Numbered from the stretch's first letter, positions 24,764-34,346 are shown. The stretch: DNA of 61,651 bases from Bacteroidales bacterium (GCA_030528885.1 JAUMXY010000011.1:1-61651); one strand, 5' to 3'. Numbers and translations are program-made. Notes: a model not told the origin generated them from the sequence alone.

Positions 24764-27354
24764 TGATTAAGATTGAAGGCGCGAGAGTACATAACCTGAA
24801 GAATATTGATGTTGAGATACCTCGCAACAGTTTGACGGTCATAACAGGATTAAGCGGCAGCGGCAAATCATCGCTGGCGTTTGATACAATTTTTGCTGAA
24901 GGTCAGCGGCGATATGTCGAGACCTTCAGTGCCTATATTCGCAACTTTCTGGGAGGAATGGAACGCCCCGATGTGGACAAAATCAGTGGGCTTTCTCCTG
25001 TTATCAGCATCGAACAGAAAACCACCAATAAGAATCCTCGTTCCACCGTAGGAACAGTCACCGAAATCTACGACTATCTGCGCTTGCTCTATGCTCGCGC
25101 TGGCGAAGCATTCAGTTACGAGACTGGCGAAAAGATGGTCAGATACACCGAAGAGGATGTGATGCGCCTCTTGTTGGACGAGTATAAAGGGAAACGCATT
25201 CTTCTGCTTGCCCCCGTTGTACAAAGCCGAAAGGGACACTACCGCGAGTTATTTGAATCCATCCGGAAGAAAGGCTATCTGCATGTGCGCGTTGACGGAG
25301 AAATAGTGGACGTTGCTGAAGGTATGAAAGTCGACCGCTACAAGAACCACAACATCGAAGTCGTTATCGACAAGCTTGCCATCAACGGGAAGGAAGAAGA
25401 GCGAGTGAAGAAAAGCCTTGAGGTGGCAATGAAGATGGGTGAAGGGCAAATTATGGTGGCAGACCATGACACCAAAATCATTAAGCACTACTCAAAACGC
25501 CTCATGTGTCCCACAACAGGACTATGCTACCACGACCCCGCACCCAATAACTTCTCTTTCAACTCACCGCAAGGCGCCTGCCCTCATTGCAAAGGACTTG
25601 GCGTTGTACCCGCCATTGACATTGACAATGTTGACTATGCCGAAATAGCTGACTACGTCAATAACCTCAGCATTGAAGAGCAGAAAGAATGGGCAGAAAA
25701 ATGGACAGAATCAGTAGACAAAATGACCGTCTGTCCAGAATGTGGCGGCAAACGACTCAACAAAGAAGCGTTGCATTTCTGCATTGACGGAAAGAACATC
25801 AGCGAAGTGTCAGATATGGAACTGCAGCCTCTATATGAGTGGGTAATGAACGTAGAGCAGAAGATGGAACCCAAGCAACGCGCTATTGCTCACGAGATTA
25901 TCAAGGAAATCAGCACACGCCTTTCTTTCTTGCTCGATGTCGGTCTCCACTATTTGAGCCTTTCGCGCAGTTCGGTAAGCCTAAGCGGTGGAGAAAGCCA
26001 GCGCATACGACTAGCCACACAAATCGGCACAAAACTTGTGAATGTACTCTACATCCTTGACGAGCCAAGCATCGGACTGCATCAGCGTGACAACGTGCGA
26101 CTCATCAATTCGCTGAAGACACTCCGAGACGAAGGAAACACCGTAATAGTAGTAGAACATGACAAAGACATGATGCTCAATGCCGACTACATAGTAGATA
26201 TGGGGCCTCTCGCGGGACGACGTGGCGGTGAAGTTGTCTTTCAAGGAACTCCTCAAGAGATGCTGGAAAAAAACACGCTGACCTCAAGCTACTTGAACGG
26301 AAAAAAGAAAATAGAGACTCCGAAAGCACGGCGAAAAGGTAATGGCAAAGTCCTCAGCATAGTAGGAGCAACAGGAAATAACCTCAAAAACGTCAGCGTT
26401 GACATCCCGCTAGGCATGTTAGTGTGCGTCACAGGCGTGAGTGGCAGCGGGAAATCCACTCTTATCAACGAGACCCTGCAGCCCTACCTAAGCCAGCAGT
26501 TCTACCGTTCCCAGACAGAACCACTTCCTACAGAGAAGATTGCAGGGGTGGAACATATCGACAAAGTGGTGAGTGTTGACCAGTCTCCGCTTGGGCGTAC
26601 CCCTCGCAGCAATCCTGCCACTTACACCGACGTTTTCACCGATATCAGGAAGTTATTCGTCGAAATGCCCGAATCCAAAATGCGTGCCTATAAGCCAGGA
26701 CGTTTCTCTTTCAACATCGCAGGCGGACGATGTGAGACTTGCAGTGGAAACGGCTATAAGACCATCAAAATGAACTTCCTGCCCGATGTGCTCGTACCTT
26801 GCGAAGCATGTCACGGAAAGCGGTATAACCGTGAGACATTGGAAGTTCGTTTCAAAGGGAAAAGCATCTCCGACGTGCTCGATATGACCATTAACCAAGC
26901 TGTGGAGTTCTTTGAGAATCAGCCTAAAATACTGCAAAAAATCAAGGTTCTGCAAGAGGTCGGATTGGGGTACATCAAGCTGGGACAGCCGTCCAGCACA
27001 CTCAGCGGTGGAGAAAGCCAGCGCGTAAAGCTCGCGACAGAACTAGCCAAAAAAGATACAGGCAAGACTCTCTACATCCTCGACGAGCCAACAACTGGCC
27101 TGCACTTTGAGGACATACGTACGCTCATGCTGGTGCTGAACCGTTTGGTTGACAAGGGCAACACCATTATTGTGATAGAACACAACCTTGACGTCATCAA
27201 GCAGGCCGACCACATCATTGATATGGGACCAGAAGGCGGTATACAGGGAGGAGAAGTCGTCGCGACTGGCACACCAGAAGCTGTTGCCCAAAGCAACAAA
27301 GGCATCACAGCGGAATTCCTCAAAAAGGAACTTCAACACCTTTTACAGCCATAA
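24763..27354 (+). CDS. uvrA: UvrA-family excinuclease ATPase (short, 863 aa)
   Basis: Two ABC ATPase halves: Walker [10 protein letters not shown] (Lys 35) and GVSGSGKST (near 560); signatures LSGGESQR near 407 and 748; Walker B YILDEPS and YILDEPT. The zinc module that carries CPTCG-type pairs in E. coli UvrA is altered at the first pair (CPTTGLCY), whereas [20 protein letters not shown] and the C-terminal [19 protein letters not shown] pairs are kept. The central insertion (UvrB-binding and signature-I insertion domains) is shorter than in the 940-aa E. coli protein. Family knowledge: DNA damage recognition in nucleotide excision repair. The short length suggests a second paralog (UvrA2-like) may exist elsewhere; not testable here. 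Confidence 0.9.
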   Translation: MIKIEGARVHNLKNIDVEIPRNSLTVITGLSGSGKSSLAFDTIFAEGQRRYVETFSAYIRNFLGGMERPDVDKISGLSPVISIEQKTTNKNPRSTVGTVTEIYDYLRLLYARAGEAFSYETGEKMVRYTEEDVMRLLLDEYKGKRILLLAPVVQSRKGHYRELFESIRKKGYLHVRVDGEIVDVAEGMKVDRYKNHNIEVVIDKLAINGKEEERVKKSLEVAMKMGEGQIMVADHDTKIIKHYSKRLMCPTTGLCYHDPAPNNFSFNSPQGACPHCKGLGVVPAIDIDNVDYAEIADYVNNLSIEEQKEWAEKWTESVDKMTVCPECGGKRLNKEALHFCIDGKNISEVSDMELQPLYEWVMNVEQKMEPKQRAIAHEIIKEISTRLSFLLDVGLHYLSLSRSSVSLSGGESQRIRLATQIGTKLVNVLYILDEPSIGLHQRDNVRLINSLKTLRDEGNTVIVVEHDKDMMLNADYIVDMGPLAGRRGGEVVFQGTPQEMLEKNTLTSSYLNGKKKIETPKARRKGNGKVLSIVGATGNNLKNVSVDIPLGMLVCVTGVSGSGKSTLINETLQPYLSQQFYRSQTEPLPTEKIAGVEHIDKVVSVDQSPLGRTPRSNPATYTDVFTDIRKLFVEMPESKMRAYKPGRFSFNIAGGRCETCSGNGYKTIKMNFLPDVLVPCEACHGKRYNRETLEVRFKGKSISDVLDMTINQAVEFFENQPKILQKIKVLQEVGLGYIKLGQPSSTLSGGESQRVKLATELAKKDTGKTLYILDEPTTGLHFEDIRTLMLVLNRLVDKGNTIIVIEHNLDVIKQADHIIDMGPEGGIQGGEVVATGTPEAVAQSNKGITAEFLKKELQHLLQP

Positions 27355-27697
27355 AAAACACTTTCTCTCGACAATAATCATCCCTGCAACATATCCATAA
27401 AGGGCCAATTCACGTAAGTTCGACGTAAGAACGAAGCGATAACTACTCTAATTACAGAAACAACTCCATCCCCTATAACCTCCCTTAAACTATTCCATAA
27501 CTTCTTGTATCGAACTCACGCTATTTTAGCATAAAATTGGCAAATCCACGTTAAAACAGCGCTTTCGCGTTAATAAATATTAAAAAACGGGAGGAGGGGG
27601 GATTGGATGAGAAATATTATATACCTTTGTCATGTAAAAAATAAGCCTAATATAGCGGCTTTCGGTGAAAGCCTAAATCTAAACACATACATACATC
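27355..27697. other. 343-base spacer with leader hairpin
   Basis: No ORF. The first 250 bases show only weak repeats (CGTAAG twice). Downstream of the -7 element at 27622 there is a 7-bp hairpin GGCTTTC-GGT-GAAAGCC (27657-27673), flanked by two copies of AAGCCTAA, which could form alternative pairings in the 5' leader of the next gene. Confidence 0.5.
27622..27629 (+). promoter_or_regulatory. -7 element for the membrane protein at 27698
   Basis: TACCTTTG matches TAnnTTTG; a TTG lies upstream (27604) but with shorter spacing than the consensus. Confidence 0.5.
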
Positions 27698-28561
27698 ATG
27701 ACGAACTATATTACTCCTTTTGAAGAAAGGAATTTTGGTGCACGCTTCCGTGCAGTATTTGAATTTGCGAAACAAAACTTCGTATCCGCCGTCAAATACA
27801 ATTTATTGCTGTTCATCGTCCTTGGAGCCCTGTTCGGCTGGCTAATTACCATTTTACCCGACATTCCAAGCGGCTCAAGTATCCGCCGTATATTGGCACA
27901 GTTTAGTGTATTTTTCGTATGTTTATCCTATTTCACGCATTACATTGAAAACAAAGGAAATATGAGCTCGACCTCTTTCAAACAAATGTTTGCCAGCTCT
28001 GCAATTGCCTTTGGAAAGATGTTCATAGCAGGAATCCCTCTCTTTATAGCAGGTCTTATCATCGGGATTCCTATAGCTTTGATAATTGTCACTTCTGCAC
28101 ATTTTTGGGGAGGAGGAACAACCTCCATTTTATTGAGCATATTGTTACTACTTTTTTTATTGCTTGTTCTGTATCTATTACCCATCATGAATATTTACTA
28201 TGTACACTTTTACTTTTCCTGCAGCTTCAAAAACATGATTGACATATTCAAAGAGAGCTATCGCATGGTGAAAGGGCATTGGTGGAGCACTTTTCTTTTC
28301 GGCATCATTTGGGGATATATCAAATCCATCGCTCAGATTCCGCTTGTTGTAGTTCTTTTATTGCCTTTAATGGGGCTACAAGATAAAGTAACACTTGCCA
28401 TCCTCACGGGCATATCATTAGCATTATCTTATATCGGCAGTTTTTTCACTACCGATGCAGCTTTGATATTCCAATACGGACATCTGAAAGCCCTGAAGGA
28501 AAAACAAGAGATAAAAGAAGAGGAGGCTGACACGGTTGCAGAAAATGAGATTCTGGAATAA
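27698..28561 (+). CDS. Multi-pass membrane protein of unknown function (287 aa)
   Basis: About six hydrophobic helices: residues 34-52, 66-82, 105-132, 140-167, 198-222 and 230-255. The N-terminus (ITPFEERNFGARFRAVFEFAKQNF) is cytosolic and amphipathic, and the C-terminus is highly acidic and Glu/Lys-rich (about 265-287). No catalytic motif. Similar proteins occur widely in Bacteroidales as hypothetical integral membrane proteins, resembling glycerophosphoryl-diester or YIPF-like membrane families only in general layout. It precedes another membrane protein gene by 57 bases. Confidence 0.8.
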   Translation: MTNYITPFEERNFGARFRAVFEFAKQNFVSAVKYNLLLFIVLGALFGWLITILPDIPSGSSIRRILAQFSVFFVCLSYFTHYIENKGNMSSTSFKQMFASSAIAFGKMFIAGIPLFIAGLIIGIPIALIIVTSAHFWGGGTTSILLSILLLLFLLLVLYLLPIMNIYYVHFYFSCSFKNMIDIFKESYRMVKGHWWSTFLFGIIWGYIKSIAQIPLVVVLLLPLMGLQDKVTLAILTGISLALSYIGSFFTTDAALIFQYGHLKALKEKQEIKEEEADTVAENEILE

Positions 28562-28618
28562 TCCAATTCTTAAGCTATCATAATACAGTAAATTAACATT
28601 AAAAAAAGCACTGAAAGT

Positions 28619-29197
28619 ATGAACGGATTTTGGATTTGCTTCTATACTATATGTATATTAATATATGCCATCACCGGAATCATCATCATCTGGAGTAAAG
28701 CAATACAAAGAGAAAAGGAATGTATCGAGAGAGAAAGTAAACTTTTATATTTTTCACGAAAAAAAGTTTCTATATACGTATTATGTATCTTGCTGTGTAT
28801 ACTAAACTTATTAATCCCTGTGGGTATAGTAGAAATACTGAATATAGATCTTCCTGGATTTTCTTTTGGAATTGCTATTTCATTTTTCATATTCACGAAC
28901 GTCTTTTTAATATTTCTCTTCCGTATATTTTCTCTGTTCGCAATTACCTCTGAACATTTTATCCGTTGGAGGCATTCAGGCTTTTCTAAACCTGAAAAGT
29001 TTTGTCTAAGCGAATTAACACATAAGGATAGTATTGACAAACAAAACGACAAACATTATATTACTCTTTATCAAGAAAATAAGCCAATCACATGTATCAA
29101 TATCATGCAATATAAGAATAAGGAAAAACTCTTAGAATTTATTCATAAATATACAAAAGAGAAAACAAATGCGTGTGATTCCCAACTGTCCCTATAA
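28619..29197 (+). CDS. Small membrane protein of unknown function (192 aa)
   Basis: Three hydrophobic segments (residues 4-26, 50-72, 78-104) are followed by a basic soluble tail (about 110-192). The DNA is clearly more AT-rich than its neighbours and the product is rich in Ile and Lys, which suggests recent acquisition or weak constraint. I do not recognise the family. It is followed by a 14-bp perfect palindrome at 29207. Confidence 0.65.
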   Translation: MNGFWICFYTICILIYAITGIIIIWSKAIQREKECIERESKLLYFSRKKVSIYVLCILLCILNLLIPVGIVEILNIDLPGFSFGIAISFFIFTNVFLIFLFRIFSLFAITSEHFIRWRHSGFSKPEKFCLSELTHKDSIDKQNDKHYITLYQENKPITCINIMQYKNKEKLLEFIHKYTKEKTNACDSQLSL

Positions 29198-29206
29198 GTC
29201 TTCACC

Positions 29207-29220
29207 GTGTGCATGCACAC
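29207..29220. other. Perfect 14-bp palindrome after the membrane protein gene
   Basis: GTGTGCATGCACAC, 10 bases after the stop codon at 29197. It has no U run, so it is a weak terminator candidate or a protein-binding site. Confidence 0.4.
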
Positions 29221-29350
29221 AGTGAGCACGTAGGGATTCTATCTTGACAGGTCAGATTATCGATAATGAGAGATGGATACAAGGAGCAGAGAGATGTGTT
29301 GTTCTGTCGAACACACGTTAAGATAGCAAGAAAAAATGAAATATTATTAT

Positions 29351-29413
29351 CGTACCCGTCGGGTTCGACATGGCGGACCCGACGGGTACGGCACATCGGA
29401 CTCGACGGGTACG
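29351..29413. repeat. Triple GTAC palindrome array, locus B
   Basis: Three 17-base units at 29351, 29374 and 29397, exactly 23 bases apart with 6-base spacers. Unit 1 is CGTACCCGTCGGGTTCG, unit 2 CGGACCCGACGGGTACG, unit 3 CGGACTCGACGGGTACG; unit 1 is inverted relative to 2 and 3. Same architecture as the arrays at 15592 and 33351 with a different core. Confidence 0.75.
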
Positions 29414-29456
29414 CTTTCTTGTTTAGTGAAGAAACACAGAAAAAAGGGCTTTTCTT

Positions 29457-29487
29457 TTTGTATTGTCCCCACTTATCCGTACCTTTG
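29457..29487 (+). promoter_or_regulatory. mutS2 promoter
   Basis: TTTG (29457-29460), 19 bases, TACCTTTG (29480-29487). The predicted transcript starts near 29494, only about 16 bases before the TTG start of mutS2. Confidence 0.75.
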
Positions 29488-29509
29488 TACGCTAATAAAT
29501 ACAGAAACT

Positions 29510-32053
29510 TTGATTTATCCGAACACATACGAACAGAAGATTGGCTTCGAACAAATCAGAGAACGATTGGCCACATTGTGCCTCTGCTCCTTAGGAAAAG
29601 ACTTGGTGCAAGACATGGCTTTCTCTTTCAGTTTCGACGACATTCGGCGCCAAATCAAGCAGACGATGGAATTTGTGCGCATTTTGCAAGACGAAGATTT
29701 TCCAGACCAGCATTTCTTCGACGTGCGCCAATCCCTCAAACGCATACGCATTCAGAACACCTACCTCGACACCGAAGAGCTGTTCAACTTGCAACGTTCC
29801 CTCGCTGCAATACATAACATCGTCAATTTCCTCCATCGTTGCCAAGACGAAGAGAACACCATTCCTGTGTATCCATACCTTTACGCTTTGACAGCTGATG
29901 TGAAGACATATCCGCAGATTGTCAGGCGCATTGACCAGATTCTTGACAAATACGGTCAAGTAAAGGACACAGCATCGCCAACACTGCTCATGATACGCCG
30001 CGAACTTGCCGCTACCGCAGGAAGCGTTTCCCGAGTTCTGCAAAACATCCTCAAGGCAGCAAAAGGAGAAGGACTCATTGACAAAGACGTTTCCCCGACT
30101 CTCCGTGACGGACGTCTGGTCATTCCTGTCGCCCCAGCCATGAAAAGAAAAATACGAGGCATCGTGCATGACGAGTCCGACACAGGACGAACCATCTTTA
30201 TCGAACCGGCTGAAGTTGTTGAGACCAACAACAAGATACGCGAATTGGAAAGCGAAGAGCGCAAGGAACTCCATCGTATCTTGATGGAGTTCACGCAGAT
30301 TGTGCGTCCAGAAGTTTCCGACATGCTCTTCAGTTATGCCTTTCTCGCACAGATAGACTTCATACGTGCCAAAGCCAAGTTCGCCATCATCACCAACAGC
30401 ACAGAGCCGCGCATGGAGAACAAGCAGATTCTCGACTGGTCGTTGGCCATACACCCGCTGCTTGACTTAAAGTTCCGGGATTACAATACCCAGCATCCTG
30501 ACGAAGAGCCTCGAAAAGTTGTACCGTTGGACATTCTGCTTACCTCAAAGCAACGCTTGCTGCTCATTTCAGGTCCTAACGCTGGCGGAAAGTCTGTATG
30601 TCTGAAAACAACAGGTTTGCTCCAATACATGTTCCAATGCGGAATGCCTGTTCCTGCCGCACCAAGCAGCATATTCGGCATATTCCGCAGCATTTTCATC
30701 GACATCGGCGATGAACAGAGCCTTGAAAACGACCTGTCCACTTATTCCTCCCATCTGCTCAACATGAAGTATATGATGAAGCATTGCGATGGGGCCAGTC
30801 TCATTCTTATAGACGAATTCGGAGGAGGAACCGAACCACAGATAGGTGGAGCCATAGCCGAAGCCATGCTGCGAGTTTACAACAAGAAACGAGCATTCGG
30901 AGTCATTACGACCCACTATCAGAACCTCAAGCATTATGCCCAAGAAACAGATGGTATAGTCAATGGAGCTATGCTTTACGACCGCCAGCAGATGCAGCCC
31001 CTGTTTCAGTTGTCTATTGGTAATCCTGGCAGTTCTTTTGCTATTGAAATAGCGCGCAAGACGGGCATCCCCGACAGCGTCATCAAGGACGCCAGCGACA
31101 TCGTGGGCAAAGAATACATCAACTCGGACAAATACCTGCAAGACATCGTCCGTGACAAGCGCTATTGGGAACAGAAGCGCCAATCTATCCACCAGCATGA
31201 GAAACAGATGGAACGGGCTATACAGCGCTACGAAGAAGAAATACAGAAGTTGCACCAAGAGCGCAAGACTATCATTGCTCATGCTAAGGAAGAAGCCGAG
31301 CAGATGCTGAAAGATTCAAATGCGAAAATTGAGCAGACCATCAGAGACATCAAGGAAGCGCAAGCCGAAAAAGAACGTACTCGCCTGATACGTCAGGACC
31401 TTGCTAACTTCAAGCGTGATATCCAAGAGGTTGACCCCAATCTTGCAGATGAGAAGATTCGGCGTCAAATGGAAAAGCTTGTTGCTCGCCGCAAGCGCAA
31501 AGAAGAGAAAAAGGCGCAAGGTGGAGAGAGTGCTTCAAAACAAGTTGCTTCCGCAGAAAAGCCAATGGCTGGCGACACTTCGCAGCAAACTCTTCAAGTT
31601 GGTTCATTCGTACGACTCAAAGGACAGACCACCATCGGACAAATACAGAAAATCACAGGCAATGAAGCCATTGTCATCTTTGGACAGCTGTCAACCATAG
31701 TGAAGTTAAAACGTCTGGAGCCTTCTGAGCCTCCTCGAAAGGAGAAGAACGTTGCCTCTACTTTTGTCAGCGTGCAAACACAGGACGACATTCGCCAAAC
31801 AACGCTCAATTTCAAGGAACAACTTGATGTGCGAGGCATGCGAGGCGATGAAGCAATCCAGGCTGTTACCTACTTTATTGATGATGCCTGTGTTGCCCGT
31901 GCCTCAAGAATCAAGATTCTGCATGGCACAGGAACAGGGGTTCTTAAGACACTCATTCGCCAGCATTTAGCCACGATGCCGCCAGTTGCAGACTTCTACG
32001 ATGAAGACATACGCTTTGGCGGAGCTGGCATCACCATAATTGAACTTATATGA
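29510..32053 (+). CDS. mutS2: MutS2 family ATPase with Smr domain
   Basis: 847 aa from a TTG start at 29510, giving IYPNTYEQKIGFEQIRE, the usual MutS2 N-terminus. The in-frame ATG at 29336 lies upstream of the promoter and reads through repeat DNA. Domains: helical core (about 1-330), MutS-type ATPase with Walker A GPNAGGKS (near 354) and Walker B LILIDEFGGGTEP, a long coiled coil (about 520-660), and a C-terminal Smr endonuclease domain (about 770-847) with LDVRGMRGDEA and HGTGTGVLK. Family knowledge: MutS2 suppresses homologous recombination or rescues collided ribosomes by mRNA/subunit action; it does not serve mismatch repair. The next gene starts 1 base after its stop. Confidence 0.93.
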   Translation: MIYPNTYEQKIGFEQIRERLATLCLCSLGKDLVQDMAFSFSFDDIRRQIKQTMEFVRILQDEDFPDQHFFDVRQSLKRIRIQNTYLDTEELFNLQRSLAAIHNIVNFLHRCQDEENTIPVYPYLYALTADVKTYPQIVRRIDQILDKYGQVKDTASPTLLMIRRELAATAGSVSRVLQNILKAAKGEGLIDKDVSPTLRDGRLVIPVAPAMKRKIRGIVHDESDTGRTIFIEPAEVVETNNKIRELESEERKELHRILMEFTQIVRPEVSDMLFSYAFLAQIDFIRAKAKFAIITNSTEPRMENKQILDWSLAIHPLLDLKFRDYNTQHPDEEPRKVVPLDILLTSKQRLLLISGPNAGGKSVCLKTTGLLQYMFQCGMPVPAAPSSIFGIFRSIFIDIGDEQSLENDLSTYSSHLLNMKYMMKHCDGASLILIDEFGGGTEPQIGGAIAEAMLRVYNKKRAFGVITTHYQNLKHYAQETDGIVNGAMLYDRQQMQPLFQLSIGNPGSSFAIEIARKTGIPDSVIKDASDIVGKEYINSDKYLQDIVRDKRYWEQKRQSIHQHEKQMERAIQRYEEEIQKLHQERKTIIAHAKEEAEQMLKDSNAKIEQTIRDIKEAQAEKERTRLIRQDLANFKRDIQEVDPNLADEKIRRQMEKLVARRKRKEEKKAQGGESASKQVASAEKPMAGDTSQQTLQVGSFVRLKGQTTIGQIQKITGNEAIVIFGQLSTIVKLKRLEPSEPPRKEKNVASTFVSVQTQDDIRQTTLNFKEQLDVRGMRGDEAIQAVTYFIDDACVARASRIKILHGTGTGVLKTLIRQHLATMPPVADFYDEDIRFGGAGITIIELI

Positions 32054-32054
32054 T

Positions 32055-33347
32055 ATGAAAAAAATAACATTGTTTATCGGGGCATGGATGCTCATCGCTT
32101 CAGCGCAAGCAAGGCCCACATACGCGGACAGTACGGCACAAGCCCAACCTGCCGTTGAGAATGACAGCACTCCTGTCATCACGTCTTATCCCTACATTGC
32201 AGCAGGGTCTGACAATGCAGACATTGACACCCTCCTCATGCAGCTAAAATTCGGTGAAGCCGACGCTATGGCCAAGAAACTGATGGCAACAGCAAAACGC
32301 AGGAGAAAGCCTATAGACTCTTTTGAAAAAGATATTGCATATTGCCGGCTCGGAGAAAGCGGTTTGCGAGGAGTGGATAAACTCATCATCGTCGACAGCA
32401 TAGTCATTGACAAGAAAGACTTTCTCAAGGCATATCCCATGCATGAAGACCTTGGGCTTCTGTCTATGACGGACAAAGGAGATGCCGTAAGCTACCAGAC
32501 GCAACTCAACGGCATGCTCCTTACTCCTCAGTTGATGAAGGTCGAAGAAGGTGAGCAACTTCAGATGACACGCAGTTATCTTGAAAACGGGAAAGTCATA
32601 GAGGCTGAGACCGTCAAAGGGCTTGGAGTGGATGGAGACGTCAATTACCCGTTCCTGATGCCTGACGGACAGACCTTCTATTTCGCAGCACGCAGCAATG
32701 ACGGGTATGGAAACTATGATTTGTATGTCACTCGCTATGACTCCGAATCCAAGCAATTCTATCAAGCGGAGAATATGGGCTACCCATATAACTCTTATGC
32801 TAATGACTACATGATGGTCATCGACGAGAATGCAGGCGTAGGTTGGTTTGCCAGCGACCGCTATCAATCCCAGGACAAAGTGTGTGTCTACACTTTTATC
32901 CCCAATCAATCGCGGCAGACAATTGATTACGAGTCTACAGACCTCGGCGTCGTCCGTGCTTCCGCCTCTTTGCATTCAATTGCCGCCATCCCTCTCACGG
33001 AGGAGCAGCAGCAAAGCAAGGCGAATGCTCGAAAACGCATCAAGAATCTTGCTTCCGCGACTGCGACTGCAAAGCACATGGATTTTGAATTTGTACTCAA
33101 TGATGCAAAAACCTGTTACACGTTATCCGACTTCAAATCAGCCGAAGCAAAGAAACTGTGCAGCGACTGGATACAGAAAACGAAGAATCTTGCCGCTCTG
33201 AACGAGCAACTGCAGCAGATGAGAGATGTTTCTCCCACTGCACGACAGCAAATTCTCAATCTCGAAACACGCGTCGTAGAGCTGCAAGCCGAAGTGCGCA
33301 GCCTCGAGAAAAGCATCAGGTCAACAGAACTCTCACAACAGCAATAG
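32055..33347 (+). CDS. Secreted PD40-repeat protein with C-terminal coiled coil
   Basis: 430 aa from the ATG at 32055, immediately after the mutS2 stop; signal peptide ends SAQA. The middle (about 190-290) has PD40/WD40-like blades (YPFLMPDGQTFYFAARSNDGYGNYDLY split as two motifs, and GVGWFASDRYQ), as in periplasmic propellers with OmpA partners. The C-terminus (about 360-430) is a coiled coil rich in Gln, Leu and Glu without the OmpA motif. Function unknown; a cell-envelope scaffold is a reasonable inference. The stop is 3 bases before the triple palindrome array at 33351. Confidence 0.8.
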   Translation: MKKITLFIGAWMLIASAQARPTYADSTAQAQPAVENDSTPVITSYPYIAAGSDNADIDTLLMQLKFGEADAMAKKLMATAKRRRKPIDSFEKDIAYCRLGESGLRGVDKLIIVDSIVIDKKDFLKAYPMHEDLGLLSMTDKGDAVSYQTQLNGMLLTPQLMKVEEGEQLQMTRSYLENGKVIEAETVKGLGVDGDVNYPFLMPDGQTFYFAARSNDGYGNYDLYVTRYDSESKQFYQAENMGYPYNSYANDYMMVIDENAGVGWFASDRYQSQDKVCVYTFIPNQSRQTIDYESTDLGVVRASASLHSIAAIPLTEEQQQSKANARKRIKNLASATATAKHMDFEFVLNDAKTCYTLSDFKSAEAKKLCSDWIQKTKNLAALNEQLQQMRDVSPTARQQILNLETRVVELQAEVRSLEKSIRSTELSQQQ

Positions 33348-33350
33348 CCG

Positions 33351-33422
33351 CTCCAGTACCTCCGAAGAGGTACTATAATACCCCTATAGCGGTACTCCAG
33401 TACCTCTTCGGAGGTACTGGAG
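33351..33422. repeat. Triple GTAC palindrome array, locus C
   Basis: Units start at 33353, 33375 and 33397 (period 22). Unit 1 has 8-bp arms AGTACCTC/GAGGTACT around CGAA. Unit 3 has 10-bp arms CCAGTACCTC/GAGGTACTGG around a TTCG tetraloop. Unit 2 is a degenerate version. In addition 33351-33374 is the perfect inverse of 33399-33422 (24 bp), so two alternative folds exist: three short hairpins or one long stem. Confidence 0.8.
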
Positions 33423-33476
33423 TGGCAGAGAGCCTCAGCCACAATAAGCATCAACATTCACACATCCATACGCATT

Positions 33477-34346
33477 ATGAAGACATTCCCACCTTCTGAA
33501 CTCATTATCAATGAAGACGGCTCCGTCTTCCATCTGCACTTGCGTCCCGAACAGCTGGCAGATAGAGTAATCCTCGTAGGAGACCCAGCCAGAGTGTCAA
33601 CAGTAGCCGCGCATTTCGACAGTCAAGAGTGCGAAGTGAGCAGCCGAGAGTTTCACAGCATCACGGGCATCTTCCAAGGCAAACGCATTACAGTTCTCTC
33701 TACAGGCATCGGCTGTGATAACATAGACATTGTCATGACAGAGCTTGATGCCCTTGCCAACATAGACTTTTCTACTCGTATGGAAAAGGAAGAGCATCGT
33801 ACCCTTACCATTGTGCGTATTGGCACTTGTGGCGGTTTGCAGCCTTTCACACCAACGGGTACTTTTATTGCCTCAGTCAAGAGCATCGGTTTTGATGGAC
33901 TCCTCAACTATTACGAGGGGCGCAATGAGGTATGCGACCTTGAACTGGAAGAGGCCTTCAGGCAACACATGGACTGGAGCCCGCTCAAAGGTGCACCTTA
34001 TGTTGCACAAGCTGACCCGCAGCTGATAGAACAAATAGCCCAAGACGATATGGTGCGTGGCATCACGGTCGCTTGCGGAGGTTTCTACGGGCCGCAAGGA
34101 CGACAGCTCCGTCTCCGAATCCAAGACCCCGATCAGAACAAAAAGGTTGAAGCGTTTGAACATGGAGGGTTGCACGTCTGCAACTTCGAAATGGAGTCCT
34201 CTGCCCTTGCAGGGCTTTCCTCGTTGCTTGGTCATCGCGCCATGACTTGCTGCATGGTCATAGCCAATCGCTACACAACCGAGATGAACACGAACTATAA
34301 GAACTCCATCGACACTCTCATCCAACTTGTTTTAGACAGAATATGA
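33477..34346 (+). CDS. Nucleoside phosphorylase (uridine phosphorylase-like)
   Basis: 289 aa, cytosolic. Family motifs: VILVGDPARVSTVAAHF (about 31-47, phosphate loop), EVSSREFHSITGIFQGK, VLSTGIGCDNIDIV, VRIGTCGGLQP (about 112-122) and FEMESSALAGLSSLLGH (about 238-254), the last holding the Met/Glu pair that contacts ribose. Family knowledge: NP-I phosphorylases split uridine or related nucleosides into base and ribose-1-phosphate for salvage. The sequence is nearest to uridine phosphorylases, but substrate cannot be set from motifs alone. The last 4 bases overlap the next gene (ATGA). Confidence 0.88.
   Translation: MKTFPPSELIINEDGSVFHLHLRPEQLADRVILVGDPARVSTVAAHFDSQECEVSSREFHSITGIFQGKRITVLSTGIGCDNIDIVMTELDALANIDFSTRMEKEEHRTLTIVRIGTCGGLQPFTPTGTFIASVKSIGFDGLLNYYEGRNEVCDLELEEAFRQHMDWSPLKGAPYVAQADPQLIEQIAQDDMVRGITVACGGFYGPQGRQLRLRIQDPDQNKKVEAFEHGGLHVCNFEMESSALAGLSSLLGHRAMTCCMVIANRYTTEMNTNYKNSIDTLIQLVLDRI

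Larger units (their letters stand above)
29198..29509. other. 312-base spacer before mutS2
   Basis: Contains a perfect palindrome GTGTGCATGCACAC (29207-29220), the triple GTAC palindrome array (29351-29413) and the mutS2 promoter (29457-29487). The long open frame running through it (from 29336) is read from repeat sequence and is not considered coding. Confidence 0.6.

Noticed and set aside
29266-29817. 183-aa frame overlapping the mutS2 start
   Set aside because: Arg-rich reading of repeat DNA and of the mutS2 5' end in the wrong frame.
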